64,000 nt of DNA. It comes from Planctomycetota bacterium (GTDB taxonomy: Bacteria > Planctomycetota > Planctomycetia > Pirellulales > Pirellulaceae). The DNA lies in assembly GCA_026692845.1 (NCBI GenBank), contig JAPLNM010000105.1, forward strand, positions 1 to 64,000, written 5' to 3'. Positions 36,584 to 45,130 of this stretch are shown here, one piece after another (within the stretch, counting starts at the first letter, position 1; every line of letters begins with the position of its first letter). The position numbers were made by a program, and so were the translations under genes. The notes under the pieces were generated by a model. The model was not told the origin of the DNA and ran no database searches. It was given only the letters and a program-made list of their open reading frames with translations.

Positions 36584-36616
36584 CCCACGACGCAAGTAGC
36601 CCACGACGCAAGTAGC
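36577..36616. repeat. 16-bp tandem repeat over the flavoprotein stop codon
   Basis: CAAGTAGCCCACGACG is repeated at 36577-36592 and 36593-36608, followed by half a copy. The true stop codon is at 36581-36583 in the first unit; each later unit carries the same last codon plus stop (AAGTAG). Confidence 0.88.
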
Positions 36617-36740
36617 AGAATCAGAATGTCTCGCAAAGGCGCCAAGCTCGCAAAGCTAAACAGAAAAAATCTAAACAGAATGCCGTGTTGATCCGCACCA
36701 CGAGCTTCTTGCCTCGATCTTGGACTTGGCGAACTTCGCG

Positions 36741-36806
36741 CCTTTGCGGTAAGTTTCGTAGGCCTTTGCGGTAAGTTTCGTAGGCTTTTGCGGTAAGTTT
36801 CGGAGG
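36741..36806. repeat. 22-bp triplicate tandem repeat
   Basis: Three 22-bp units with core CTTTGCGGTAAGTTTCGTAGG (36741-36762, 36763-36784, 36785-36806). The first two are identical and the third has two changes. The array lies in the spacer between the convergent flavoprotein and cphA genes. Confidence 0.85.
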
Positions 36807-36836
36807 CTTATGGATAGCCCGATTTGAAGGTCCCGA

Positions 36837-36864
36837 TTTAACGGTATTGGTTTAACGGTATTGG
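36837..36864. repeat. 14-bp tandem duplication just past cphA
   Basis: TTTAACGGTATTGG occurs twice in perfect tandem, ending 16 bp from the cphA stop codon at 36881-36883 on its downstream side. Confidence 0.85.
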
Positions 36865-36880
36865 GTACGCGCCGTATGGG

Positions 36881-39610
36881 TCAGTTCCCGGACCTTCTGG
36901 ATACCGATGGGTTCGACACCGGAGCTGTCGACGTTGATCCCTGATCGGAGCTATGGGTCGATGGGTTGGCATGTAGGGCCGAGTTCAGATCGATTTCGCG
37001 ACCGAGTTGGTTGTGCTCGATGGCGCGTTGAAGGTACTGGACGGTCTCGTCGATGGTGTCTGCTTGGAGGAGCATCAGTTCGCCGGCCTTGATGAGCGTC
37101 AGGGCATGTTCGACGGCTTTTTCCCATCCGACGAAATCGTAGACTTCTTTGACCCGTTTGCCCGAATCCATGCCCCGTTTGAAGATCGAGGAGATCTCGC
37201 CTGGCTTTCGGCCTCGGAGGTACTGGTCTTCGTAGAGGATGACACGGTCGAAGTGATCGGCGAGGATTTCGCCTTGGCGGATCATATCGATATCGCGGCG
37301 GTCGCCTGCTGCGGAGTAGACGACCGTTCGGTGTCCATGGGGGAATTGTTCGAGGGCTTCGATGATGGCCAGGAGGCTCGAGCTGTTGTGTCCATAATCG
37401 GCGATGACGGTCGCGCCGTGGACTTCCAGGAGGTTGAAGCGACCTGGGACTTTGTCCATGTGGGCGCTGAAGGATTCGAGACCTGCGACGATCTGCTCGA
37501 CGGACATCCCGAAGCCCCAGCAAGCCGCGACGCTAGCAAGGACGTTCTCGACTTGGAATTGGATTCGGCCTTGGTGGGTCAAAGGAATATGGTCGAGGGT
37601 CGTCAGCGAGGTTTCGTCGGCACCTTCGGCAATGACGATACGGCTGTTGCGAACAAAGACGACGCGTTGACCTTTGACGCGGTGATTGTTAAGGACCGGA
37701 TCGTTTTCATCGATCGCAAAGAAGATCACGCGACCTTTGCATTTTTCGGCCATTTCGGCGGTGAGTGGATCGTTGGCTTTGAGGATCCCGAAGCCGTTTT
37801 TGTGCACGGCTTCGATGATGCATCGCTTGACCTTCGAGAGCTGTTCGATCGTCTCGATATCGGAGAGACCCAGGTGGTCACCTTCGCCGATATTGGTGAC
37901 GATCCCGACGTCGCAAAAATCGAATCCGAGGCCTTCGCGTAGGATGCCTCCGCGGGCCGTCTCCAGCACAGCGGCTTCGACAAAGGGATTCATCAGGACC
38001 GAGCGAGCGCTTTGTGGGCCGCTGCAGTCCCCTGAATCGATGCGTCGTCCACCGACGTAGATTCCGTCGGTACAAGTCATCCCGACTTTTTTGCCGGTGC
38101 TGGCTACAAGGTGGGCGATCAGGCGCGTGGTGGTCGTCTTGCCGTTGACCCCGGTGACGCTAACGATCGGAATGCGACCGTTTTGGGGTCCTGGAAACAT
38201 CATTTCGAGGATCGACTCGCCGACGGGTCGGGGTGTGCCTGAGGAGGGTTCGATGTGCATGCGCAAGCCTGGTCCTGCGTTGACCTCGACGATAACACCG
38301 CGTTGGCCTTGGAGCGGTTGCGAGATGTCTTGGGCGACGATATCGACTCCGGCGATGTCCAAGCCCACGACGCGAGCCGCTTCGATTGCATGGCGAGCCA
38401 GATCGGGATGGACATCATCGGTGACGTCGGCAGCCGTCCCGCCGGTGCTCAAATTGGCGTTGCGTCGGATGAGGACTTTCTTTCCGACCGGAGGGATCGT
38501 ATCGGGCGTCATGCCTTGGGCAAAAAGCACACCAAGGGCTACGGCATCGATCTTGATGAGGCTCAAGGAGGTGGCGTGCCCATCGCTTCGACGGGGATCT
38601 TCGTTGATTTTATCGATCAGTTTTTGGACGGTCGATTGGCCATCGCCGATGACGTGGGCTGGCTCACGGCGGGCGGCGGCAACGAGTTTTCCGCCGACGA
38701 CGAGCATCCGGTAATCGTCGCCTGGGGCATGCCTTTCGACGACGATCGATCGGCCTTCTTCGCGGGCAGCGTTGTAGGCGGCGATGACTTGTTCTTGGGA
38801 TTGTAGGTTGGTAGCGACCCCTCGTCCGTGGTTGCCGAATTGGGGTTTGACGACCACAGGCAGACCGATGTCTTCGGCAGCTTCCCAAGCATCCTCGGCG
38901 CTTTCGACGGCGCGGCCTTCGGGAGTCGGGATTCCGATGGATCGGAGCAAGGATCGCGTGAGTTCTTTGTCTTGGGCAATCGATTCGGCGATGGCGCTGG
39001 TCGAATCGGTTTCGGCAGTGCAGATACGTCGCTGATGGATCCCGTAGCCGAGTTGGACCAAGCTACCTTCGTTCAAGCGACGCCAGGGGATGCTCTTGGC
39101 TTTGGCCGCATCGACGATCGAGCGGGTGCTAGGTCCGAGGCAAATGTCGTAGGCGTACTCTTTGAGTTCTGCTGTTACTTTCGCTACATCGTAAGGGGAG
39201 TCGTGAATGGCCGCTTGGATCAATTCAAAGGCTCGGTCTAAGCAAGCCAGGGCGAGCTTCTCTTCTTTAAAAGCGATGGCGACTTTGTAGATCCCATCGG
39301 TGTTGGTCTCCCGAGCGCGGCCAAATCCGACCGGTGTACCCGCGAGGGATTGCAACTCGAGCGTCACGTGCTCGAGGATGTGAGCCATGTAGGTTCCTCG
39401 TCGAAGGCGAACAAAGAAACCGCCTCGCTCGCCGATGCTGCAGCGATGCTCGACCATCGTTGGCAGCCAGTTCATAAGGCGCTCGTTGAACCCAGGGATC
39501 ATCTCCGAGGAAGTGTCCTTCATCTCCTCGAGGTCGACCCAAGCTTCCAGAACCGGATAGTTCGCCCAAATGTTCGGACCTCGAAGCTTGTTTACCTTAA
39601 GTATCTTCAT
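36881..39610 (-). CDS. cphA: cyanophycin synthetase
   Basis: The protein has 909 residues, the usual CphA length. The N-terminal domain is MKILKVNKLRGPNIWANYPV, with LEHVTLELQSLAG. The ATP-grasp region carries VVKPQFGNHGRGV and VVERHAPGDDYRMLVV (about residues 240-310). The Mur-ligase-like C-terminal half has VTGVNGKTTTTRLIAHL and YGHNSSSL. CphA polymerises aspartate and arginine into cyanophycin, a nitrogen reserve. AGAGGA precedes the ATG. The matching depolymerase gene cphB is not in the window. The last 40 residues are polar and less conserved. Confidence 0.95.
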   Translation of the reverse strand: MKILKVNKLRGPNIWANYPVLEAWVDLEEMKDTSSEMIPGFNERLMNWLPTMVEHRCSIGERGGFFVRLRRGTYMAHILEHVTLELQSLAGTPVGFGRARETNTDGIYKVAIAFKEEKLALACLDRAFELIQAAIHDSPYDVAKVTAELKEYAYDICLGPSTRSIVDAAKAKSIPWRRLNEGSLVQLGYGIHQRRICTAETDSTSAIAESIAQDKELTRSLLRSIGIPTPEGRAVESAEDAWEAAEDIGLPVVVKPQFGNHGRGVATNLQSQEQVIAAYNAAREEGRSIVVERHAPGDDYRMLVVGGKLVAAARREPAHVIGDGQSTVQKLIDKINEDPRRSDGHATSLSLIKIDAVALGVLFAQGMTPDTIPPVGKKVLIRRNANLSTGGTAADVTDDVHPDLARHAIEAARVVGLDIAGVDIVAQDISQPLQGQRGVIVEVNAGPGLRMHIEPSSGTPRPVGESILEMMFPGPQNGRIPIVSVTGVNGKTTTTRLIAHLVASTGKKVGMTCTDGIYVGGRRIDSGDCSGPQSARSVLMNPFVEAAVLETARGGILREGLGFDFCDVGIVTNIGEGDHLGLSDIETIEQLSKVKRCIIEAVHKNGFGILKANDPLTAEMAEKCKGRVIFFAIDENDPVLNNHRVKGQRVVFVRNSRIVIAEGADETSLTTLDHIPLTHQGRIQFQVENVLASVAACWGFGMSVEQIVAGLESFSAHMDKVPGRFNLLEVHGATVIADYGHNSSSLLAIIEALEQFPHGHRTVVYSAAGDRRDIDMIRQGEILADHFDRVILYEDQYLRGRKPGEISSIFKRGMDSGKRVKEVYDFVGWEKAVEHALTLIKAGELMLLQADTIDETVQYLQRAIEHNQLGREIDLNSALHANPSTHSSDQGSTSTAPVSNPSVSRRSGN

Positions 39611-40019
39611 AGTTTCCTCTGATCGTCGTTCCTACTGGAAAAGCAGCTTTCCCAGATCTAGTTCGCCCCCTCGTGGAATCCACGACCGTTCCGCGGTCGG
39701 TATGCTGCTTGACGTTCCGTGCAGCCAGTGGATTGACGAGAAGATTGTTCGATGGCGGCCGAAGGATCTCGGCCTTGGAAAAGCAATCGATTGAAGAGCA
39801 AAGGCCGTTCCGAGCGATCTTTTGGTTTCGTTCGGCTCGATTTCTCCACAATTTCAGCGTTTTCCGCAAGTTTGACCGCTTCGGTGCGTCGAAGGGGTGT
39901 CGTCGATTTGATCACAGTGTGTATCGCAGGTGTTGTCGATTGCGATTGTTGGGTATTCGGAAGGCGTCGGGTGGCGCCATGAGGAAAATCGGTATTGGGG
40001 TTACCTACCTGGGCTTTCT
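39611..40019. other. intergenic region upstream of cphA
   Basis: These 409 bp lie between cphA and the Gfo/Idh/MocA gene, both on the minus strand, so the cphA promoter should be here. Small hairpins are visible (for example GGCCGA-AGGATC-TCGGCC at about 39757-39774). The open frames in it look spurious and I see no gene. Confidence 0.5.
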
Positions 40020-41360
40020 TTAGCCCATAGCGGGGACTTCGAACCCCTTGCGATAGGATTTGCTCAGGAGCAACGAGGCCGCAGGATCGCCGGCCAGGGC
40101 TAGCTTGGTGGCATCCCATTGGAGGGTTTTGCCTGGGATCCGAGCGGCGATATTTCCGAGTTGAACGGTTTCGGTCAAGGGACCTGCGTATTCGAAGCCG
40201 TCGGAGGTTTTCTTGCCGGCGACGACCGCATCGACCCAATCGTGCCAGTGGTTGGTCCCAGCGATTTCTGGAATGGGGACGTTTTTGGGTTTGTTTCCTT
40301 CGTAGAGCGTTGGCATTGCGACGTGCGGCAGGACCATGGTTCCTGATTCGCCGATAAAGAGCGAGCCGGCGCCGGGGAGTTCGACCCCGTCGGGGAGTTG
40401 GGCAAGCTCGCGGGGTGGTTTGAGTCCACCGTCTCGCCAGACGACTTGGATTTGCGAGTCGGTGGTGTACTTCGTCGGGGGGAAGACGTAGGTGATGGTC
40501 TCTGGGCCGGGCCAAACCTCTTTGGTGGTTCCATCGTTTTGGGCCACTAGGCTCGTTGGGGCCGTCAGTAGCAAGGCGCTGAAGACAGGGTCTAGGATAT
40601 GGCATCCGAAGTCCCCGAGGGCCCCAGAGCCGAAGTCTTGCCAATCGCGCCACTTGAACGGGTGATAGATATCGGGAGCAAAAGGCCTTTCGGGAGCCGC
40701 ACCGAGCCACAGATCCCATTGGACATGGTTTGGCACGGGGGCCGACTCAGGTCGATCCGTACGATGGCAGTACTGTCGGCCTTGGACTCCGACCCACGAG
40801 TGGACCTCTTTGACCTTGCCGATCGCGCCGTCTTGAATGAGTTTCACGCCCAGTCGATACTCCTTGGCCGAGTGAATTTGGTTTCCCATCTGGGTCGTGA
40901 GGTTTTTCTTTTGCGCCATGAGTCGCATTTGGCGAGCTTCCCAAACCGTATGGGTCAGTGGCTTTTGGCAGTAGATGTGCTTGCCCATCCCCATGGCCAT
41001 CATGGCAGCCGGTGCATGCATGTGGTCGGGGGTCGAGACGATGACCGCATCGACTTTGTCGGCCAGTTCGCTGAGCATCAGGCGGTAGTCTGCAAAATGC
41101 TTCACGCCAGGAAACGCTTTATCGACTTGGTCGAAGCGTTGGGTATCGATATCGCAGAAGCCGACGAATTTGACCTTGGAGTGACTGCCGACCTGGGACA
41201 GGTCGGACCAGCCCATGCCGTTGACACCCACGACTGCGACGTGGAGTTCTTGCTGGGATGTGCAAGCCCGAAGGATATTGGGAGCAGCAGCGATGGTGCA
41301 AGCTGCGGCGGAGGAAGCTTGGAGAAAGGCACGGCGGGGGATCGACACGGGGGTTGGCAT
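40020..41360 (-). CDS. Tat-exported Gfo/Idh/MocA family oxidoreductase
   Basis: The protein has 446 residues from the ATG at 41360. A twin-arginine signal opens it (SIPRRAFLQASSAAACTIAAA). The Rossmann fold follows (VAVVGVNGMGWSDL) with IVSTPDHMHAPAAMMAMGMGKHIYCQKPLTH, which holds the EKP-equivalent (QKP here) motif of Gfo/Idh/MocA dehydrogenases. Planctomycetes export many such proteins, probably for sugar or sugar-acid oxidation with tightly bound cofactor. The frame is open to 41438, but the Tat signal fixes the start. The substrate is unknown. Confidence 0.92.
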   Translation of the reverse strand: MPTPVSIPRRAFLQASSAAACTIAAAPNILRACTSQQELHVAVVGVNGMGWSDLSQVGSHSKVKFVGFCDIDTQRFDQVDKAFPGVKHFADYRLMLSELADKVDAVIVSTPDHMHAPAAMMAMGMGKHIYCQKPLTHTVWEARQMRLMAQKKNLTTQMGNQIHSAKEYRLGVKLIQDGAIGKVKEVHSWVGVQGRQYCHRTDRPESAPVPNHVQWDLWLGAAPERPFAPDIYHPFKWRDWQDFGSGALGDFGCHILDPVFSALLLTAPTSLVAQNDGTTKEVWPGPETITYVFPPTKYTTDSQIQVVWRDGGLKPPRELAQLPDGVELPGAGSLFIGESGTMVLPHVAMPTLYEGNKPKNVPIPEIAGTNHWHDWVDAVVAGKKTSDGFEYAGPLTETVQLGNIAARIPGKTLQWDATKLALAGDPAASLLLSKSYRKGFEVPAMG

Positions 41361-41605
41361 GGCAGTCGGTTGGGTAAGGGAGCGGTTGGTAAGAGATCTA
41401 TGGATCTTAGAGCTGAAGGGTTGAGAATGCTCGTGCATGTGGATTAAGGCAGCCGCGGTGGACCCTGGAAGCTTTTAAAGTCGGGATCCAAGACCTAATG
41501 GCAAGCGACCAGTATACTACCGGACTTGGGGCAATGGAAACATTTTGATCGTTCTTCAGTTCGGTTTTCTTCTTACCCGTACTCAGTGAAACGGATCCCA
41601 TCGCC

Positions 41606-41842
41606 TTGCCCGAGATCCATGGCTTCGTGCGGCGCAGTCGGTTTTTCGAGATCGCACGTGGTTCCGCTTTGGAATGCGCTGCGATTGACGATATACTGTT
41701 ATCGATACTGTTATCGTTTCAGGCAATCGATTCCGAAGCGAATCGGGTTGGAAAGGTTAATTTGAAACGGATCGTGGCGATGTTGACTCGATTGATCCAG
41801 CGAACCGAATCGGTATCGGACAAAGCAGTCGAGTACGAGTAG
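41606..41842 (+). pseudogene. four-helix-bundle protein remnant
   Basis: The block RFFEIARGSALECAAIDDIL, then LKRIVAMLTRLIQR, is the distal half of the small four-helix-bundle (S23/IVS-like) proteins common in planctomycetes. The normal N-terminal half cannot be found: the upstream frame shows only a degraded PIALPEIHGF where SIPxNIAEG is expected. A perfect 12-bp tandem duplication (41693-41716) doubles ILLS in the loop. The tail VEYE is also typical of the family. I read it as a decayed, probably non-functional copy; a short expressed protein from the TTG at 41606 cannot be excluded. Confidence 0.6.
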
Positions 41843-41921
41843 CTCCTCGCAACGTCTTTTTTCCCTTGTCCTTTGAAACCCCTTTTTAGCCTCATCAGAG
41901 AATGGAAGGAAACGCCCAGCG

Positions 41922-42836
41922 ATGCCACAGCATGCTTCCTTAGATGCCTCGGGTTTATCGGACCAAACATTGCTTTCTCCTGAGATGATGGCCAAGCTCG
42001 AGCGGATGGAGCTTGTGAGCCGAAAGATTTTCAGAGGCAGGATGAAAGGGGAGCGCAGGAGCAAGCGTAAAGGTCAGAGTGTCGAGTTTGCTGATTTCCG
42101 CAATTACGTCTCGGGCGACGACCTTCGTTTCATCGATTGGAATCTTTTTGCAAGGCTCGACAGGCTCTATCTGAAGATCTTCCTCGAGGAGGAGGATCTC
42201 CATTTTTACACGTTGGTCGACGATTCGCTGTCGATGGATTTCGGAACCCCGACGAAGTTCATGACGGCCAAACGGATCGCAGCGGCTTTGGGATACATCG
42301 GTCTGTGCCGAGGGGATCGCGTTTCGGTATCGACGTTCAGCAAAGCCTCCTTGCCGCTGGTGGTCCGTGGCCGATCGAGTTCGCACCGGCTGATCGGTCA
42401 ACTCCAATCGGCCGAGTGTCAAAGCCCCGCGCCGTCGATGGAGGAATCGGTTCGACGCTTCTGTATGAAGAACACCGGCAAGGGGATTGTCGTTTTGATT
42501 ACCGACTTGATGAACAAGACCGGATATGAAACCGCATTGAAGATGCTCGTCGCGCGGGAGATGGATGTCTACCTGATCCATATAATGAGTCCTGAAGAAC
42601 TCGAACCGAACTTGACCGGCGATCTGAAGCTCATGGACGCCGAAGACTTCGATATGCGGGAGGTCTCGATCAGTGCATCGCTGCTGCAGCGCTACCGTCT
42701 GACGCTCAATGCATTTATCGATTCGGCTCGAAGCTTCTGCAACCGCCGATCGATCGGTTATGTTTCGGTCCGAAGCGACCAAGCCATCGATCCGTTGATC
42801 AATGACTACCTTCGTTCACGCGGCTTGGTTCGTTAA
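41922..42836 (+). CDS. DUF58 domain protein
   Basis: The protein has 304 residues. The diagnostic block is RRSKRKGQSVEFADFRNYVSGDD and RFIDWNLFARLDRLYLK, followed by a VWA-like fold with DDSLSMDF in place of the DxSxS site. DUF58 proteins are normally encoded between a MoxR ATPase and BatA/BatB VWA membrane proteins. Here the BatA-like gene follows 11 bp downstream, but no MoxR gene precedes it; the only MoxR of the window is at 4.1-5.3 kb in another operon. Expected to be cytoplasmic, acting with the membrane VWA protein. Confidence 0.9.
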   Translation: MPQHASLDASGLSDQTLLSPEMMAKLERMELVSRKIFRGRMKGERRSKRKGQSVEFADFRNYVSGDDLRFIDWNLFARLDRLYLKIFLEEEDLHFYTLVDDSLSMDFGTPTKFMTAKRIAAALGYIGLCRGDRVSVSTFSKASLPLVVRGRSSSHRLIGQLQSAECQSPAPSMEESVRRFCMKNTGKGIVVLITDLMNKTGYETALKMLVAREMDVYLIHIMSPEELEPNLTGDLKLMDAEDFDMREVSISASLLQRYRLTLNAFIDSARSFCNRRSIGYVSVRSDQAIDPLINDYLRSRGLVR

Positions 42837-42847
42837 GGAGCATTGCG

Positions 42848-45010
42848 ATGACCTGGATCAATATGCTCTCCCCGTTGCAATGGGCGTTGCTCTTGGCAAT
42901 CCCACCGGCGATCCTGAGTTTGTATTTTTTAAAGCTCAAGCGCCACGAGTCCGTCGTCCCTAGCACGATGCTATGGAAGCGTGCGATCGAGGACCTGCAC
43001 GTCAACAGCCTTTGGCAGAAGCTTCGCAAGAACCTGCTTTTGTACCTGCAGCTCTTGTTCGTCGGACTATTGATCTTGGCCTGCATCCGGCCCGGCTGGA
43101 GCGGGATGAATCGTCTCGGGGAACGCCGCATCTACATCATCGATCATTCGGCAAGCATGCAGGCGAGCGACAGCAAGCCGAGCCGCTTGGACGTCGCCCG
43201 CGAGAAAGCCATGAAGCTCATCCAAGACGCGGCCAGCAACGATTCGGCCATGGTCATCGCCACGTCGGACCGGGCCAGCGTCGAACAAGGATTCACCAAC
43301 AACCGAAGCTTGCTGGAAAAAGCCGTCGAGCGCATCGAGCCGACCGCGCAATTGACCGACGTGAGCGAAGCGTTTCGCGTGGCTGCCGGCTTGGCCAATC
43401 CAGGACGCATGAGCTTTGAAGACAACGTCGATATCCAGGTTGCCGAAGCGATCCCGGCGACGGTCTACTTCCTGAGCGATGGAGCCATCGGAGAACTCGA
43501 CGAATCCGAATTCGGTCAGCTCAAAATTGAGTATGTCCCTATCGGAGATGCCGACACCTCAAACGCGGGTATCTTGAGTTTCGCAATCCAACGAACCGAG
43601 ACCCAAGATGTCCAAGCCAATCCGGGGGCTATCTCAGCGTTTGCTCGGATGATCCAGCACGGCTCGCAAGCCATCGAATGCACCGCTTCGCTCTACTGGA
43701 ACGATTCGCTCGTCGATGCCCAAAAAGTCCAACTCCAACCCGAGCAGGAAACCGGTATTGAGTTCGAGCTCCAAGGAGTCGAAAGCGGCACGCTCAAACT
43801 CCAACTCGATCACCCCGATGCGCTCCCCCTGGACAATGTCGCTTATGCTGCCATTCGTCCCGATCGCCAAGTCAGCATCCTGCTGGTCACCGCAGGCAAC
43901 AGCGCCCTAGAGACCGCACTTGGCACCCAACGCATCACGCAGATCGCCAAAGTGCAGATCGAGCCGATCAGTTACCTAGCGAGCCAGGACTACCAAACCA
44001 ATGCGAGTGGATCGAAGTTCGATCTGATCCTCTACGACGCGTGCTCGCCAGAGAAGATGCCAGCAGCGAGCACGCTGTTTCTCGGCGGGGTTCCTCCTGC
44101 GGATATCCAGCCTCCTGCCAGAGAAAATAGTCCTGAAAATAGTCCTGAAAATAGTCCTGAAAATAGTCCTGAAAATAGTCCTGAAAATAGTCCTGAAAAT
44201 AGTCCTGAAAAAAAGCCCGATACCGACTCTGGCCAAACCACCGATGCACCGGCCAACGCGGTCGAGCCCGACGCCGTTCCCAAGTGGACTTTTGGCGAAT
44301 TGTCTGGTCCAGTGATTGTCTTGGACGTGAACCGATCGCATCCGATCAGCCAGTATCTAGAAATGTCATCGGTCGGGATTGTCGAAGCCAGGACGGTGCG
44401 TCCCCCGAGCTCGGGTGCGATCCTGATGATCGCCGACACTGGACCGGTAGGTGCCGTCGCCCCGCGTGGGCCTTACCAAGACGCGGTGTTAGGGTTCGAC
44501 ATTGTCAGGCCGAGTGCAGAAGGCTTCGAGATCAATAGCGACTGGGGGATCAAGCGATCGTTTCCGGTCTTTGTGCTCTCGGCGGTGGAGAATTTGGCAG
44601 GAGGGATCACCGAAGCAAGTGCCCCGACGGTCCAGCCTGGGTTACCGGTCCAATTGCTCCTATCGAATCGATTTGAGAAGTATCAGATCGTCGACCCAAA
44701 AGGCAACATCGAGACGATCCAGCGCAGTGGCGACGGCCGGTTCTTGTATACCAAGACCGAGCAGTTAGGGGTTTACGAGGTGCGAGCCGAAGGCTTGGAG
44801 GAACCCGTCGAGCGATTTTGTGTGAATCTGTTTTCCAATCGGGAGAGCAACTTGAAAGTGGGGCTGGAGCTCAAGACGGGTGCGGAATCGATTGCAGCGA
44901 CGACCAACACGATCCGCGCTCGTCAAGAGATATGGCGATGGTTATTGTTGTTAGCGATCGTTTTTTTGATGTTCGAGTGGATGGTATTCAACCGCCGGAT
45001 CTTTGTCTAA
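42848..45010 (+). CDS. BatA-like membrane VWA protein with NSPE repeat
   Basis: The protein has 720 residues. It starts with the BatA N-terminal membrane hairpin (PLQWALLLAIPPAILSLYFLKL, then LLLYLQLLFVGLLILACIRP). The VWA domain follows with an IIDHSASMQASD metal site (about residues 97-108). A C-terminal membrane segment (WLLLLAIVFLMFEWMVF) ends the chain. A run of seven perfect 12-bp units (44123-44206) encodes NSPE repeats at about residues 427-455, in a proline/glutamate-rich linker. AAGGAG precedes the ATG. With the DUF58 protein it forms a short Bat-type unit of unknown target. Confidence 0.88.
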   Translation: MTWINMLSPLQWALLLAIPPAILSLYFLKLKRHESVVPSTMLWKRAIEDLHVNSLWQKLRKNLLLYLQLLFVGLLILACIRPGWSGMNRLGERRIYIIDHSASMQASDSKPSRLDVAREKAMKLIQDAASNDSAMVIATSDRASVEQGFTNNRSLLEKAVERIEPTAQLTDVSEAFRVAAGLANPGRMSFEDNVDIQVAEAIPATVYFLSDGAIGELDESEFGQLKIEYVPIGDADTSNAGILSFAIQRTETQDVQANPGAISAFARMIQHGSQAIECTASLYWNDSLVDAQKVQLQPEQETGIEFELQGVESGTLKLQLDHPDALPLDNVAYAAIRPDRQVSILLVTAGNSALETALGTQRITQIAKVQIEPISYLASQDYQTNASGSKFDLILYDACSPEKMPAASTLFLGGVPPADIQPPARENSPENSPENSPENSPENSPENSPENSPEKKPDTDSGQTTDAPANAVEPDAVPKWTFGELSGPVIVLDVNRSHPISQYLEMSSVGIVEARTVRPPSSGAILMIADTGPVGAVAPRGPYQDAVLGFDIVRPSAEGFEINSDWGIKRSFPVFVLSAVENLAGGITEASAPTVQPGLPVQLLLSNRFEKYQIVDPKGNIETIQRSGDGRFLYTKTEQLGVYEVRAEGLEEPVERFCVNLFSNRESNLKVGLELKTGAESIAATTNTIRARQEIWRWLLLLAIVFLMFEWMVFNRRIFV
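44123..44206. repeat. 12-bp coding minisatellite, seven units
   Basis: GAAAATAGTCCT is repeated seven times with no mismatch, inside the BatA-like gene. Each unit adds four residues, so copy-number changes stay in frame. The perfect identity suggests recent expansion. Confidence 0.95.
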
Positions 45011-45019
45011 AGCTGCGCC

Positions 45020-45130
45020 GTGGGATAGGCTTCCAGCCTGTCGGCCTTTGAATGAAAACGACACCCGTGGGATAGGCTTCCAGCCTGTCGGTCTTTGAAT
45101 GAAAACAGGCAGCGTGGGATAGGCTTCCAG
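45020..45130. repeat. three direct REP-like units
   Basis: GTGGGATAGGCTTCCAGC-type units start at 45020, 45067 and 45114. The first two extend 40 bp and differ at one base (tail TTTGAATGAAAAC); the third is cut at 45130 by the IS remnant. The stem AGGCTxxxAGCCT-like core suits a REP hairpin. Related copies lie at 45847-45869 and 51768-51875. Confidence 0.85.

Noticed and set aside
39658-40719. 353-codon minus-strand open frame
   Set aside because: It is a shifted frame through the Gfo/Idh/MocA gene, extremely Arg-rich, with no recognisable fold.
44123-44206. Regular 12-bp repeat as a possible CRISPR
   Set aside because: There are no spacers, and the repeat encodes NSPE within an open gene; it is a coding minisatellite.
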